Origin: an uncultured Eubacteriales bacterium | GTDB lineage: Bacteria; Bacillota; Clostridia; Christensenellales; Aristaeellaceae | Assembly: GCA_902800625.1 (NCBI GenBank) | Contig: CADCFG010000020.1 | Coordinates: 1-64,000, forward strand | Length of the DNA: 64,000 bases | Direction: 5' to 3' | In this document: positions 22,821 to 32,459 of the stretch, piece after piece | Layout: each line of letters opens with the position of its first letter | How positions within the stretch are numbered: the first letter of the stretch is position 1 | Made by a program: the position numbers and the translations under genes | Notes under the pieces: generated by a model | Told to the model about the DNA's origin: nothing | What the model saw: the letters and a program-made list of their open reading frames with translations, nothing else | Databases searched by the model: none

Positions 22821-23436
22821 TTATGAAATTCCATCCTGCTTTGCGGCTGTCCGTGAGGTCGCGCCGCTGGTGCTGCAGGAGCTGCGCTACGCCACCTCAT
22901 ACAACTTTATCGGCCGGCCCGTGGACGGCTATCGGTCGGGCTGCGCCTATCTGGCCCGGGAGGCGGCCCAGGCCCTTCGCGCCGCGTCGGAGGACGCCCT
23001 GCGGCGGGGCTGGCTGCTGAAACTCTACGACGCTTACCGCCCCCAGCGAGCCGTGGACCACTTCAACCGCTGGGTGCTGGACGAGGCGGACACGGCCATG
23101 AAGCACTGGTTCTACCCGGACGTGGACAAGGCGGACCTGTACGCGCTGGACTTCCTGGGCCGCCGGTCCTCCCACAGCAAGGGCAGCGCCGTGGACCTGA
23201 CGCTGTTCGACCCGCGCACCGGACGCGACGCCGACATGGGCGGTCCCTTTGACTTCTTTGGCCCCGTCTCCAACTTCCACTGTGACGGACTCACCCCTGA
23301 CCAGGCCGAGCGCCGCGCGCTGCTGCGCCGGATCATGACCGACCACGGCTTCGAGCCGCTGGAATCGGAGTGGTGGCATTTCCGCCTGGTCGACGAGCCC
23401 TTTCCTAACACCTGGTTCGACTTTGAAATTGTATGA
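22813..23436 (+). CDS. D-alanyl-D-alanine dipeptidase (VanX/DdpX family)
   Basis: A 207-residue zinc peptidase that cleaves D-Ala-D-Ala. The VanX signatures are present: YDAYRPQRAV, the zinc motif SSHSKGSAVDLTLFD and the catalytic Glu with a zinc His in ESEWWHF. No signal peptide, as in cytoplasmic VanX. The start overlaps the membrane protein's stop. No vanA/vanH/vanS genes are near, so the role is more likely D-Ala-D-Ala turnover in peptidoglycan recycling than glycopeptide resistance. Confidence 0.88.
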   Translation: MNNYEIPSCFAAVREVAPLVLQELRYATSYNFIGRPVDGYRSGCAYLAREAAQALRAASEDALRRGWLLKLYDAYRPQRAVDHFNRWVLDEADTAMKHWFYPDVDKADLYALDFLGRRSSHSKGSAVDLTLFDPRTGRDADMGGPFDFFGPVSNFHCDGLTPDQAERRALLRRIMTDHGFEPLESEWWHFRLVDEPFPNTWFDFEIV

Positions 23437-23446
23437 GCGTTGAGGC

Positions 23447-23526
23447 ATTCCCTCGCCGCTGCATACAACAGCGGCCTGCATCGACGAAAATGGGTGCAGG
23501 CCGCCAAAAAAGAGCGTTCCCCGGTT
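23447..23526. repeat. GGCGGCCTGC intergenic repeat copy
   Basis: AGCGGCCTGCA and TGCAGGCCGCC form a hairpin followed by AAAAAAGAGCGTTCCCCGGTTCC. The same tail recurs beside related hairpins at 40498-40655, 45690-45880 and 55163-55340. Confidence 0.6.
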
Positions 23527-23623
23527 CCATTCTGGAAACTATATCCATCAAGAAACCGAAGAACGATTTTTTTCGCTATATGTTTTCCGGCGCGCCAGCG
23601 ACTGCGTTAGCTTAAAAAATATC

Positions 23624-24985
23624 TTATTTTCCCACGCAGAAATCCGCAAAAACCCGATCGATGACCGCCTCGGTGGCATTTTCGCCGGTAATCTCACCCA
23701 GCCGCTCCAGGGCCTCGCGGATGTCGATGGCGGCGGTATCCAGGGGCATGCCGACGCGAATAGCGCCTACGGCCCGCCCGAGACTGTCCGCCGCGGCCTG
23801 GGCCAGCTCGATGTGCCGCCGGGCCACCAGCAGGCCGTCGCTCTCGCCATCCATGGCCACGCGCCGGGTCAATTCGTCGATCAGCTCGGAAATACCCCGT
23901 CCCGTCTGGGCGGAAATCTCTATGATCTTCGCGCCTGTCATATTTCTCAACTCTTGTGCAGACAGCACAGGCGGCAGGTCGCTCTTGTTCAGGCATATGA
24001 TCGCCCTTTCGTCCGCCTTCTTCACCAGCTGCGCGTCGGATTCATCCAATTCGCTGGCCGCGTCCAGCACCACCAGCACCACGTCCGCCGCCTCCACAGC
24101 CCGCCGCGCCCGATCCACGCCAATCCGCTCGATGGGGTCGTCAGTGCCCCGCTGACCCGCCGTGTCGGAGAGCTCCGCCACCACGCCGCCAAGGCTCAGC
24201 CGCTCGGTGAGCACGTCCCGGGTGGTGCCGGGGATGTCAGTGACGATGGCCCGCTCCTGCTGGAGCAACGCGTTCATCAGCGAGGACTTGCCCACGTTGG
24301 GCCGCCCCGCCAGCACGATGCTCGCGCCCTCCCGCAGCACCCGCGCCCGCCGGGCGTCGCCGTGCTCTCGCAGCTCATCAATGATCCCATCAAGAGCCGC
24401 CGCCACCTCTGCCGCCGCGGCCTCCTCCTCCACCTCGTCGGGAAAATCCGTGGAGGCCTCGATCAGCGCCAGCACGCCGGTGAGCCTCTGCGCGATCCCG
24501 CGAACGAAGCCCGACACGCCGCCCTCCAGCTGCCGCATGGACGCCCGCGCCGCCGCCTCGCCGGTGGCGCCGATCAGCTGCATCACCGCCTCAGCCCGGG
24601 CCAGGTCGATCCGCCCGTTCAGGAAAGCCCTCTTGGTGAATTCGCCCGGCGCGGCCATCCGCGCGCCCAGCTGCAGCGCCCGGTTCAGCACCGCACCGGC
24701 CGCGGCCCCGCCGCCATGACAGTGGATTTCGGCCACATCCTCCCGGGTATAGGTGTTCGGCGCGCGCATCAGCACGGCCATCGCCTCGTCCAGCGCCTCG
24801 CCGCCTTCGCCCACGGCCCTCCCGTACATCAACCGGTGGGACGAAAAGGATTCCCGCGGCTTCGCGGGAATGAAAATCTTATTCAATATGTCCTCCGCCC
24901 TGTCGCCGCTCAAGCGCACGATGGCGATGCCGCCCGCGCCGCTGGCAGTGGCGATGGCGGCGATGGTATCAATTTCTGCCTTCAT
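23624..24985 (-). CDS. mnmE: tRNA modification GTPase MnmE
   Basis: A 453-residue GTPase that, with MnmG, installs the carboxymethylaminomethyl group on wobble U34 of certain tRNAs. N-terminal formyl-THF-binding domain (IAAIATASGAGGIAIVRLSG), central helical domain, inserted G domain with GRPNVGKSSLMNALL and DIPGTTRD, and the C-terminal CVGK signature whose Cys is needed for catalysis. mnmG, its usual neighbour, and the jag/yidC/rnpA/rpmH cluster are not here. Confidence 0.96.
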   Translation of the reverse strand: MKAEIDTIAAIATASGAGGIAIVRLSGDRAEDILNKIFIPAKPRESFSSHRLMYGRAVGEGGEALDEAMAVLMRAPNTYTREDVAEIHCHGGGAAAGAVLNRALQLGARMAAPGEFTKRAFLNGRIDLARAEAVMQLIGATGEAAARASMRQLEGGVSGFVRGIAQRLTGVLALIEASTDFPDEVEEEAAAAEVAAALDGIIDELREHGDARRARVLREGASIVLAGRPNVGKSSLMNALLQQERAIVTDIPGTTRDVLTERLSLGGVVAELSDTAGQRGTDDPIERIGVDRARRAVEAADVVLVVLDAASELDESDAQLVKKADERAIICLNKSDLPPVLSAQELRNMTGAKIIEISAQTGRGISELIDELTRRVAMDGESDGLLVARRHIELAQAAADSLGRAVGAIRVGMPLDTAAIDIREALERLGEITGENATEAVIDRVFADFCVGK

Positions 24986-25078
24986 AATCCAAATCCTCGA
25001 TCAATCAACACACGCTTTGCGCGCTTGAATCATAGGCGCGCAAAGCATGGTCAGAAAGGCGGAAGCAGCTGGTCAAAC

Positions 25079-26191
25079 TCAGTTCGTCGCTCCCGTCCGC
25101 ACCGGCAGCACCAGGTGCACGTAGTCGGAATCGCCCACGGGCGTGATGATGCAGGGGCTGATGGCGTTGTTCAGGTTGATCTCGATCTGGTCAGCGTCGA
25201 TGAACCGCACCACATCGATCAGGTACTTCACATTGAAGGCGATGTTCAGGTTGGCGCCCTCCTGCTGTACGTCCAGTTTCTCGTACACGTCGCCGATCTG
25301 GCTGTGGGCCTCGATGGCCATCTCGCCGTCCGCTATCTTCAGGATCAGCAGGTTGTTGTTGCCCTCCCGGGCAATCAGCGCGGCGCGGTCGATGCCCCTG
25401 CGGAAGGGCTCCAACTCCACCACCACGCGGGTGGCAAAGCGCGGCGGCAGGATCTGGCGGTACTGCACGTACTCGCCTTCCACCAGGATCACGTAGATGT
25501 CGGTCTTCTCCAGCTTGATGTGCAGCTTGCCGCCGCCGAAGGACAGCGTGGCGAAGGCCTCGGGATCGTCGGAGAGCAGCTTGCCGATGTCGCCCACGGC
25601 GCGGCCCGGGATGATGGCGCTCAGCTTCTCCAGCACGTCGCCGCACTTGGCCCGCTTCAGCGCCAGCCGGAAGCCGTCCAGCGCCACCATGGTCACGTCC
25701 CCGTTCTCCACCTCAAGCAGGCAGCCGGTCAGCACCTCGCGCATGTCCTCCACGGCGATGGCAAACTCGGTCTTCTGGATCATGTCCTTCAGCATGTCCT
25801 GGGGCAGGGAAATCTCCTTCTCGCCGCTGATGGCAGGCAGGGCGGGGTAGAGGTCGGCGTCCTGGCCGGCGATGTTGGTGCGGTTGCCGGAGCCGCGGAT
25901 GGTGAACATGAAGCGGTCGCTCATGGTGATCTCGATGTCGCCGTCGGTCAGGCGGCGCACGATCTCGTTGAACAGCTTGCCCGGCACCACGCCCCGGCCC
26001 GGCTCGGTCACGTAGGCCTCCATCCGGGTGACGATGGTGATGCGCTCGTCGGAGCAGGTGAGGATGACCTCGTTCATGTCCGTCTCCACCAGGATGCCCT
26101 CCAGGATCTGGTTGGGCGTGCGGGTGGGAAGCGCTTTGGTGACGATTTGCAGCGCGTCGATCAATGTCGTGGCTGAGCAGGTGAATTTCAT
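25079..26191 (-). CDS. dnaN: DNA polymerase III beta sliding clamp
   Basis: A 370-residue clamp that tethers the replicative polymerase to DNA. Starts MKFTCSATTLIDALQIVTKALP, with three repeated clamp domains and the usual C-terminal peptide-pocket region (ISPCIITPVGDSDYVHLVLPVR). The start at 26191 is backed by GGAGG ten bases upstream; longer in-frame extensions would run into the oriC-like segment. dnaA lies upstream on the same strand, the standard dnaA-dnaN order. Confidence 0.97.
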   Translation of the reverse strand: MKFTCSATTLIDALQIVTKALPTRTPNQILEGILVETDMNEVILTCSDERITIVTRMEAYVTEPGRGVVPGKLFNEIVRRLTDGDIEITMSDRFMFTIRGSGNRTNIAGQDADLYPALPAISGEKEISLPQDMLKDMIQKTEFAIAVEDMREVLTGCLLEVENGDVTMVALDGFRLALKRAKCGDVLEKLSAIIPGRAVGDIGKLLSDDPEAFATLSFGGGKLHIKLEKTDIYVILVEGEYVQYRQILPPRFATRVVVELEPFRRGIDRAALIAREGNNNLLILKIADGEMAIEAHSQIGDVYEKLDVQQEGANLNIAFNVKYLIDVVRFIDADQIEINLNNAISPCIITPVGDSDYVHLVLPVRTGATN

Positions 26192-26249
26192 GGCATTTTT
26201 CCTCCTTGACTGAAGGTCCTCGGTGTGCTCCCGCGCTTGCGCCCAGGAG

Positions 26250-26398
26250 TATATCAATAATATATATGTTTTAAAGTATAGTTGTCATAGTAGGGGCTGT
26301 GGATACTGTGGAAAACGCTTCGGAAGCCGCTTTCCGTCGGCATTTTTCCATCCACAGGCACTGTGGAACGCCGGTGGAAAAGGCGCGCGTTGTCCACA
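26250..26398. other. oriC-like segment between dnaA and dnaN
   Basis: Clustered DnaA-box-like 9-mers (consensus TTATCCACA): GTATCCACA (26298-26306, minus), TTTTCCACA (26307-26315, minus), CCATCCACA (26348-26356) and TTGTCCACA (26390-26398). Directly beside the first box come the GC patch GGGC (26294-26297), two TAG trinucleotides (26288-26293) and an AT-rich stretch to 26250. This box, GC patch, trio and AT-rich order is that of the unwinding element in the Bacillus subtilis origin. Confidence 0.8.
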
Positions 26399-27718
26399 TC
26401 AGCTGTTTTCGATGAACCCACGCAGCTCCTGCACCCGCTTCTGGAAGGCGAAATCCGCATCCATGGCGTCGGCCACCTTGTCGCAGCCGTGCAGGATGGT
26501 GGTGTGGTCCCGCCCGCCGAAGGCCGCGCCGATGCTGGGGGTGGACAGGGTGGTCAGCTGGCGGCACAGGTACATGGCGATCTGCCGGGGCAGCGCGATG
26601 TTCTGGCTGCGCTTCTTGCCGGTGATGTCCTCCGACTGGATGCCGTACTGCTGGGCGACCACCTCGATGATCAGCTCCGGCGTCACGGCGCGGGCAGCCT
26701 GGCCGATGCGCCCGGCCAGCGCCGTGTGGGCCAGCTCCAGGGATATGGGCGCCTTGGTCAACTCCGCATGGGCGTTCAGGTTGGTCAGGCAGCCCTCCAG
26801 CTCGCGGATGTTGGAATTGACGCTCTGGGCGATGTAGTCGATCACGTCCCCAGGCACGTCGATGCCCATCTCCTCGGCCTTCTGGCGCAGGATGGCCGCG
26901 CGGGTCTCGTAATCGGGCTTCTGGATGTCCACCGTCAAGCCCCATTCAAAGCGGCTGCGCAGGCGCTCCTCGATCTCCGGCAGTTCCCTGGGCGGCCGGT
27001 CCGAGGCGATGATGATCTGCTTTTTCTTCTCGTACAGGCTGTTGAAGGTGTGGAAGAATTCCTCCTGGGTGGCCTTGGTCTTGGCGAAGAATTGCACGTC
27101 GTCCACCATCAGCACGTCCACGCCCCGCAGCTTGTCCCGCAGCTCGCTGGTCTTCTTCCGGGCGATGCCCTCGATCAGCGCGTTGGTCATGGCCTCGCTG
27201 GTCATCAGCAGCACCCGCATGAGCGGGTTTTCCCGCTGGATGTAGTTGCCGATGGCGTTGATCAGGTGGGTCTTGCCCAGGCCCACGCCGCCATAGATGA
27301 ACAGCGGGTTGTAGGCGTCGCCGGGGGTCTGGGCCACGGCCAGGGAGGTGGCAAATGCCAGGTTGTTGCTCTGGCCGACGATAAAGTTCTCAAAGGTATA
27401 CTTCTCGTTCAGCGTGGACGGCTCCGGGGGCCGGACCATCCGGGAAATCTCGCTCTCCGGATAGTATTCCAGCTCATAGCGCTTTCCAAACACCACGGGT
27501 ACCGTGCTGTAGAGCATCGTGCCATAGCGCTGCTTCATGTGGTTCAGGTTGAAGGCGGTGTCGCCGCTGATGTACAGCGTGTCCCCCGACACGGCATAGA
27601 GCTTCAGGGGCTTTATGAATATGTTGAAGAAGGGGCGCTGTCCGGAATGGTCCAGCGACTCCTCGATCATCTCGATCAGCTTGTCCCATTTCGCCTTTTC
27701 CTCAGGCGTGTAATTCAT
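26399..27718 (-). CDS. dnaA: Chromosomal replication initiator DnaA
   Basis: A 439-residue AAA+ initiator. Domain I (about 1-80), short linker, domain III with Walker A GGVGLGKT (143-150) and Walker B VLMVDDVQFF, and the domain IV helix-turn-helix with the signature GGRDHTTILHGCDKV that reads DnaA boxes. Start at 27718: GGAGG is ten bases upstream and MNYTPEEKAKWDKLIEMI is a normal N-terminus. Family-typical length. Confidence 0.98.
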   Translation of the reverse strand: MNYTPEEKAKWDKLIEMIEESLDHSGQRPFFNIFIKPLKLYAVSGDTLYISGDTAFNLNHMKQRYGTMLYSTVPVVFGKRYELEYYPESEISRMVRPPEPSTLNEKYTFENFIVGQSNNLAFATSLAVAQTPGDAYNPLFIYGGVGLGKTHLINAIGNYIQRENPLMRVLLMTSEAMTNALIEGIARKKTSELRDKLRGVDVLMVDDVQFFAKTKATQEEFFHTFNSLYEKKKQIIIASDRPPRELPEIEERLRSRFEWGLTVDIQKPDYETRAAILRQKAEEMGIDVPGDVIDYIAQSVNSNIRELEGCLTNLNAHAELTKAPISLELAHTALAGRIGQAARAVTPELIIEVVAQQYGIQSEDITGKKRSQNIALPRQIAMYLCRQLTTLSTPSIGAAFGGRDHTTILHGCDKVADAMDADFAFQKRVQELRGFIENS

Positions 27719-28004
27719 ACCCAATTTGCCTCCGTTTGCTCCGTGCCTTTCCACAGGCCGTTTTTACACAGCTTGTGGATAACATATCAATCTTATTGTA
27801 TCATCCAGGGTCCCAAAAGTCCATAGAGAGCGGATTAAAGCGCATTTTTTGTCAAAATGAAGCATCCTCGGTCCTGCCCTTCGGGCTGTGGATGACAGGG
27901 TGGATTCTATATGGAAAAAACTGTCTTTTTCCGGGTTGTTGAGTGAACGGGCAGAGCAGCGCTAACCAAAAGTCTCCCCATCTCAATGGGGGATTCGAGT
28001 GTCC
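27719..28004. other. dnaA upstream region with scattered DnaA boxes
   Basis: A perfect DnaA box (TTATCCACA on the minus strand) lies at 27774-27782, with weaker matches at 27747-27755 and 27762-27770 and TCATCCACA (minus) at 27887-27895. These could autoregulate dnaA or form a second half of a bipartite origin. The segment 27950-27995 carries a GAGCAGCGCT...CCCCAT...ATGGGGG repeat related to those at 36.1 and 40.3 kb. No rpmH or other gene is present. Confidence 0.7.
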
Positions 28005-28043
28005 AAAAAACAGCGCTCCGGGCGGCATTCACCGCCCGGAGCG
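28005..28043 (-). terminator. Rho-independent terminator of murG
   Basis: Perfect 12-bp arms CGCTCCGGGCGG / CCGCCCGGAGCG around a 6-base loop, followed on the minus strand by a short spacer and TTTTTT. It lies just past the murG stop. Confidence 0.9.
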
Positions 28044-28051
28044 TCAAATAT

Positions 28052-29119
28052 CTATTGTTTTGCGTACTTGTATATCTGCTCCAGCACGGCGTCGATGCCG
28101 TTGCTGGTGGGCTCGGTGGCCATGGCCTCGTACAGCGCGCCGCGGTCGTGGTACAGCGCCTCCACGGCCTGCACCAGCGTGTCCGGCGTCATGTCCTCCT
28201 GCTGCAGCACATGGCTGAACCCCCGGCTGCGGAAGCTCTCGGCGTTCAACAGCTGGTCGCCCCGGCTGGCGCCCTTGGGATAGGGGATCAGCAGCGCGGG
28301 CTTGCGGGCCGCCAGGATCTCGCACAGCGCGTTGGCCCCGGCGCGGGAGATCAGCACATCGGCGCAGGCATAGGCGTCGGCCATCTCCTCGTTCAGGTAC
28401 TCCAACTGCACGTAGTTGGAGGTGCCCTCGTACACGTCGTTCAGGTTGCCCTTGCCGCACAGGTGCAGCACCTGGAAGTTTTCGGTCAGCCGGGGCAGCG
28501 CCTGCCACACCGCTTGGTTGATGGCCTGGGCCCCGCTGGAGCCGCCCACTACCATCAGCACGGGCCGGTTGTCGTTGAAGCCGAAGCGCCTGCGTCCGGC
28601 GATCTTGTCGCCCTGGAGGATCTCCGGGCGGATGGGGGAGCCGGTGTGCACGCCCTTGCCCTTGGCGTACTTCACGGCCTCGGGAAAGGTGCAGCACTGG
28701 GCGCTGGAGAAGGGCAGGCACAGCTTGTTGGCCAGGCCCGGCGTCATGTCGGATTCATGGGTGACCACCGGCACGCCGTTCAGCTTCGCGCCGTAGACCA
28801 CCGGCACCGACACGAACCCGCCCTTGGCGAACACCACGTTGGGCTTCAGTTTGCGGATGAGCCGCGTGGCCTGGCCAACGCCCTTGATGACGCGGAAAGG
28901 GTCGGAGAAGTTCTTCAGGTCGAAGTAGCGGCGCAGTTTGCCCACGGACACCGTGTGGAATTCCACGTTCGGCACCCGGGCGATCAGCTCCTGCTCGGCG
29001 CTGTTGGCCGCGCCGATGTAGTGCACCTCCCAGCCGTCGGCCTGGAGCCTGGGAATCAGCGCCAGGTTCGGCGTGACGTGGCCCGCGGTGCCGCCGCCGG
29101 TGAGAACGATCTTCTTCAA
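28052..29119 (-). CDS. murG: UDP-GlcNAc:lipid I N-acetylglucosaminyltransferase MurG
   Basis: A 355-residue GT28 transferase converting lipid I to lipid II at the inner face of the membrane. The N-terminal GGGTAGHV loop, KGGFVSVPVV, HESDMTPGLAN, VVGGSSGAQAIN and the donor site SRAGANALCEILAARKPALLIP are all present. Start at TTG 29119, because GGAGG is eight bases upstream; the ATG at 29134 overlaps that ribosome site. murG is alone here rather than in a dcw cluster. A -10 box TATAAT (29173-29178, minus) precedes it. Confidence 0.95.
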   Translation of the reverse strand: MKKIVLTGGGTAGHVTPNLALIPRLQADGWEVHYIGAANSAEQELIARVPNVEFHTVSVGKLRRYFDLKNFSDPFRVIKGVGQATRLIRKLKPNVVFAKGGFVSVPVVYGAKLNGVPVVTHESDMTPGLANKLCLPFSSAQCCTFPEAVKYAKGKGVHTGSPIRPEILQGDKIAGRRRFGFNDNRPVLMVVGGSSGAQAINQAVWQALPRLTENFQVLHLCGKGNLNDVYEGTSNYVQLEYLNEEMADAYACADVLISRAGANALCEILAARKPALLIPYPKGASRGDQLLNAESFRSRGFSHVLQQEDMTPDTLVQAVEALYHDRGALYEAMATEPTSNGIDAVLEQIYKYAKQ

Positions 29120-29172
29120 AGCCAGTTCCTCCATCGGTCTGCATAAATATTCAAACAGATTCCACAATACGC

Positions 29173-29178
29173 ATTATA
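29173..29178 (-). promoter_or_regulatory. murG -10 element
   Basis: TATAAT on the minus strand, about 55 bases before the TTG start. The -35 region is poor. The dnaX -10 (TATAAT at 29261-29266, plus) lies in the same divergent gap. Confidence 0.5.
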
Positions 29179-29296
29179 GCCCCGCCAAGTGTATTCGCCT
29201 TTACCTCGCTGTTAAAAATGAGGACAAGTTTTGCCTCTTCCGTTTTTTTACAAAATACGCTATAATGAGGTAAGAACTTCCCCGGGAGGTCATCCT

Positions 29297-30886
<1,590 letters not shown>

Positions 30887-30908
30887 AAATACGAAAGGCG
30901 GCGGTGTT

Positions 30909-31670
30909 GTGCCAAACGCAAAAGTGGGCCGCCCCGTCTGGGAGGGCCACCGGCAGCGGCTGCGCCAGCGCATGGAGCGGGAGGGCTGGGACGCCCTGCG
31001 GCCCCATGAGATGGTGGAGCTGGTGCTGAACTACGCCGTGCCGCGGCAGAATCTGTCCGACGTGGCCCGGGCGCTGGTGGCGCGGTTCGGCTCGGTGGGC
31101 GGCGTGTTCTCGGCCGACCGGGAGCAGCTTCTGGCCGTGGAGGGCATGACGGAGACACTTTCGGAATGGGTGGAGATCACCGGCGGGCTGATGCGCGCCT
31201 ACTACGACATCCATGCCGAGAGTGACCAGCGCCTGTCCTGCTTCCAGGAGGTGCAGGCGTTTTTGAAGCCCCGTCTGGCGGACGCGTCGGTGCCGGGCCT
31301 GTGGGCGCTCTATGCCGACTTCGACTTCAACCTGATCACCTACAGCGACTTTGGCTCTCCCGACGACTGCTGGGACGGGGCGACGGCCCGGCGGTTGATG
31401 GTGGAGGCCATCAACAGCGGCGCGCGCTACGTCTATCTGGTGCGGTTCGTCGATGCAGCGCCGCTTTCGCTGCCTCAGGACGATATGCCCCGGCTCCGGG
31501 CCCTGACCGAGACCCTCTGTGCCGCCGATATTGACTTGGTGGACTGCGTGCTCGCGAACGGTCGCGACGTTTCCAGCTTGAGACTTTCCGGCCGCCTCAG
31601 AGTGGAAGAGGGCAGCGCGCGGATGCTGGCGCTGCGGGAACAGTATGAGGGAGCAGGCAGTAGGGAGTAG
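30909..31670 (+). CDS. RadC-like protein with degenerate JAB domain
   Basis: A 253-residue protein. Residues about 1-90 match the RadC N-terminal helix-hairpin-helix region (LRPHEMVELVLNYAVPRQNLSDVARALVARFG...LLAVEGMTETLSEWV). The C-terminal half follows the JAB/MPN fold, but the metal-binding HNHPSG motif is replaced by RFVDAAPLSL, and the later DH is VDC. It should not be an active metalloprotease/nuclease. The GTG at 30909 follows a purine-rich stretch, 22 bases past dnaX. Position beside dnaX suggests a DNA-maintenance context, but this is inference. Confidence 0.72.
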   Translation: MPNAKVGRPVWEGHRQRLRQRMEREGWDALRPHEMVELVLNYAVPRQNLSDVARALVARFGSVGGVFSADREQLLAVEGMTETLSEWVEITGGLMRAYYDIHAESDQRLSCFQEVQAFLKPRLADASVPGLWALYADFDFNLITYSDFGSPDDCWDGATARRLMVEAINSGARYVYLVRFVDAAPLSLPQDDMPRLRALTETLCAADIDLVDCVLANGRDVSSLRLSGRLRVEEGSARMLALREQYEGAGSRE

Positions 31671-31693
31671 GAATAGTGGCTTAAGCAAACTCT

Positions 31694-31727
31694 GTAGGGG
31701 CGGCGTTGCGCCGCCAGCCCGGCAGGG
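31694..31727. repeat. TGTAGGGGCGGC repeat, partial copy
   Basis: CTGTAGGGGCGGCGTTGCG as at 12186. Just before it (31645-31672) is a GGGAGCAGGCAGTAGGGAGTAGG purine-rich fragment that overlaps the end of the RadC-like gene. Confidence 0.6.
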
Positions 31728-31830
31728 ATCAGGAATGATGGCTGCCGCGATGTCTCTGGAAGCGCCGCCATATAAAACCAACCATAACAGATTCCCCTCC
31801 CGTGCAGAATAAAGCGCGGGAGGGATTGAT

Positions 31831-32265
31831 ATGAATGAAACCATACAGCTTCTGCAGGACGTGGTGCGCAACGCCCGCACGGGACGGGACGCGGTGGAGC
31901 AGCTGCTGAACAAGGTCGAGGGCAGCGAAATGCGCGAGGAACTGAACAAGGAAAAGGCCGAGTACCTGCAGACCCAGAAGGCGGGGGAGAAGGCCCTCGC
32001 CGACGCCGGCGGCCGCGCCGAGCCCACCGGCCCCATGGCCCGGGCAGGCATGTGGGTGGGCCTTGAGATGGAGACCCTGGCCGACCGCTCCGACGCCCAC
32101 ATCGCCGAGATCGTCATCCAGGGGGCCACCATGGGCGTCATCGAGATGACCAAGGCCCTGAATACCTATGACGCCGCCGACCCCGGCGCTCGCGGCCTCG
32201 CCAGCCAGTTCGTCGTCCGCCAGAACGAGGCCATCGACCGGCAGAAGGGGTTTTTGGAAAACTAA
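31831..32265 (+). CDS. Ferritin-like small helical protein (DUF2383-like)
   Basis: A 144-residue, all-helical, charged protein: ETIQLLQDVVRNARTGRDAVEQLLNKV, then SEMREELNKEKAEYLQTQKAGEKAL, then helices to NEAIDRQKGFLEN. The four-helix layout and length resemble DUF2383/PA2169-type ferritin-like proteins, but the assignment is tentative and clear iron-ligand motifs are not evident. GGGAGGG upstream gives a strong ribosome site. Alone between repeats. Confidence 0.6.
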   Translation: MNETIQLLQDVVRNARTGRDAVEQLLNKVEGSEMREELNKEKAEYLQTQKAGEKALADAGGRAEPTGPMARAGMWVGLEMETLADRSDAHIAEIVIQGATMGVIEMTKALNTYDAADPGARGLASQFVVRQNEAIDRQKGFLEN

Positions 32266-32342
32266 GGGATTGGGGAAGAGGGATCAGGGGTTGGGAAATG
32301 CTGCTTCCGCGCGGCAGCAGCATTTCCTACTCCCTACTCCCT
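32262..32342. repeat. Purine-rich inverted repeat (GGAGTAGGGAGTAGGG type)
   Basis: GGGATTGGGGAAGAGGGATCAGGGG on the left and CCTACTCCCTACTCCCTAA on the right, with CTGCTTCCGCGCGGCAGCAG as the inner hairpin. Relatives are at 31645-31672 and 44600-44690. Could terminate the upstream gene. Confidence 0.6.
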
Positions 32343-32397
32343 AATTATGACTTTTGCATCGAAAAAATGATAAAATCTGGGCTTCTTCGGGATATGG

Positions 32398-32426
32398 TTG
32401 CACTAAGATGAAGGAATGTATATAAT
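32398..32426 (+). promoter_or_regulatory. Promoter of the two-component system
   Basis: TTGCAC (32398-32403), 17-base spacer, TATAAT (32421-32426), 33 bases before the regulator start, which has GGGGTGG as ribosome site. Confidence 0.78.
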
Positions 32427-32459
32427 AAATATACAAAAGTGATATTCGGGGTGGTATAA

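Noticed and set aside
22813..23436. Vancomycin resistance locus
   Set aside because: Only a VanX-family dipeptidase is present; no vanA/B ligase, vanH dehydrogenase or vanRS pair lies nearby.
23447..23526. Terminator for vanX-like or mnmE gene
   Set aside because: The hairpin is followed by A residues on the plus strand, and on the minus strand the T run comes before the stem, so it does not fit an intrinsic terminator in either direction.
23813..26176. 787-codon plus-strand frame opposite mnmE and dnaN
   Set aside because: It crosses two well-supported genes on the other strand and has shadow composition.
27962..28004. tRNA-like GGGGGATTCGAGTGTCC sequence
   Set aside because: There is no cloverleaf, anticodon arm or acceptor pairing; it belongs to a CCCC/GGGG intergenic repeat.
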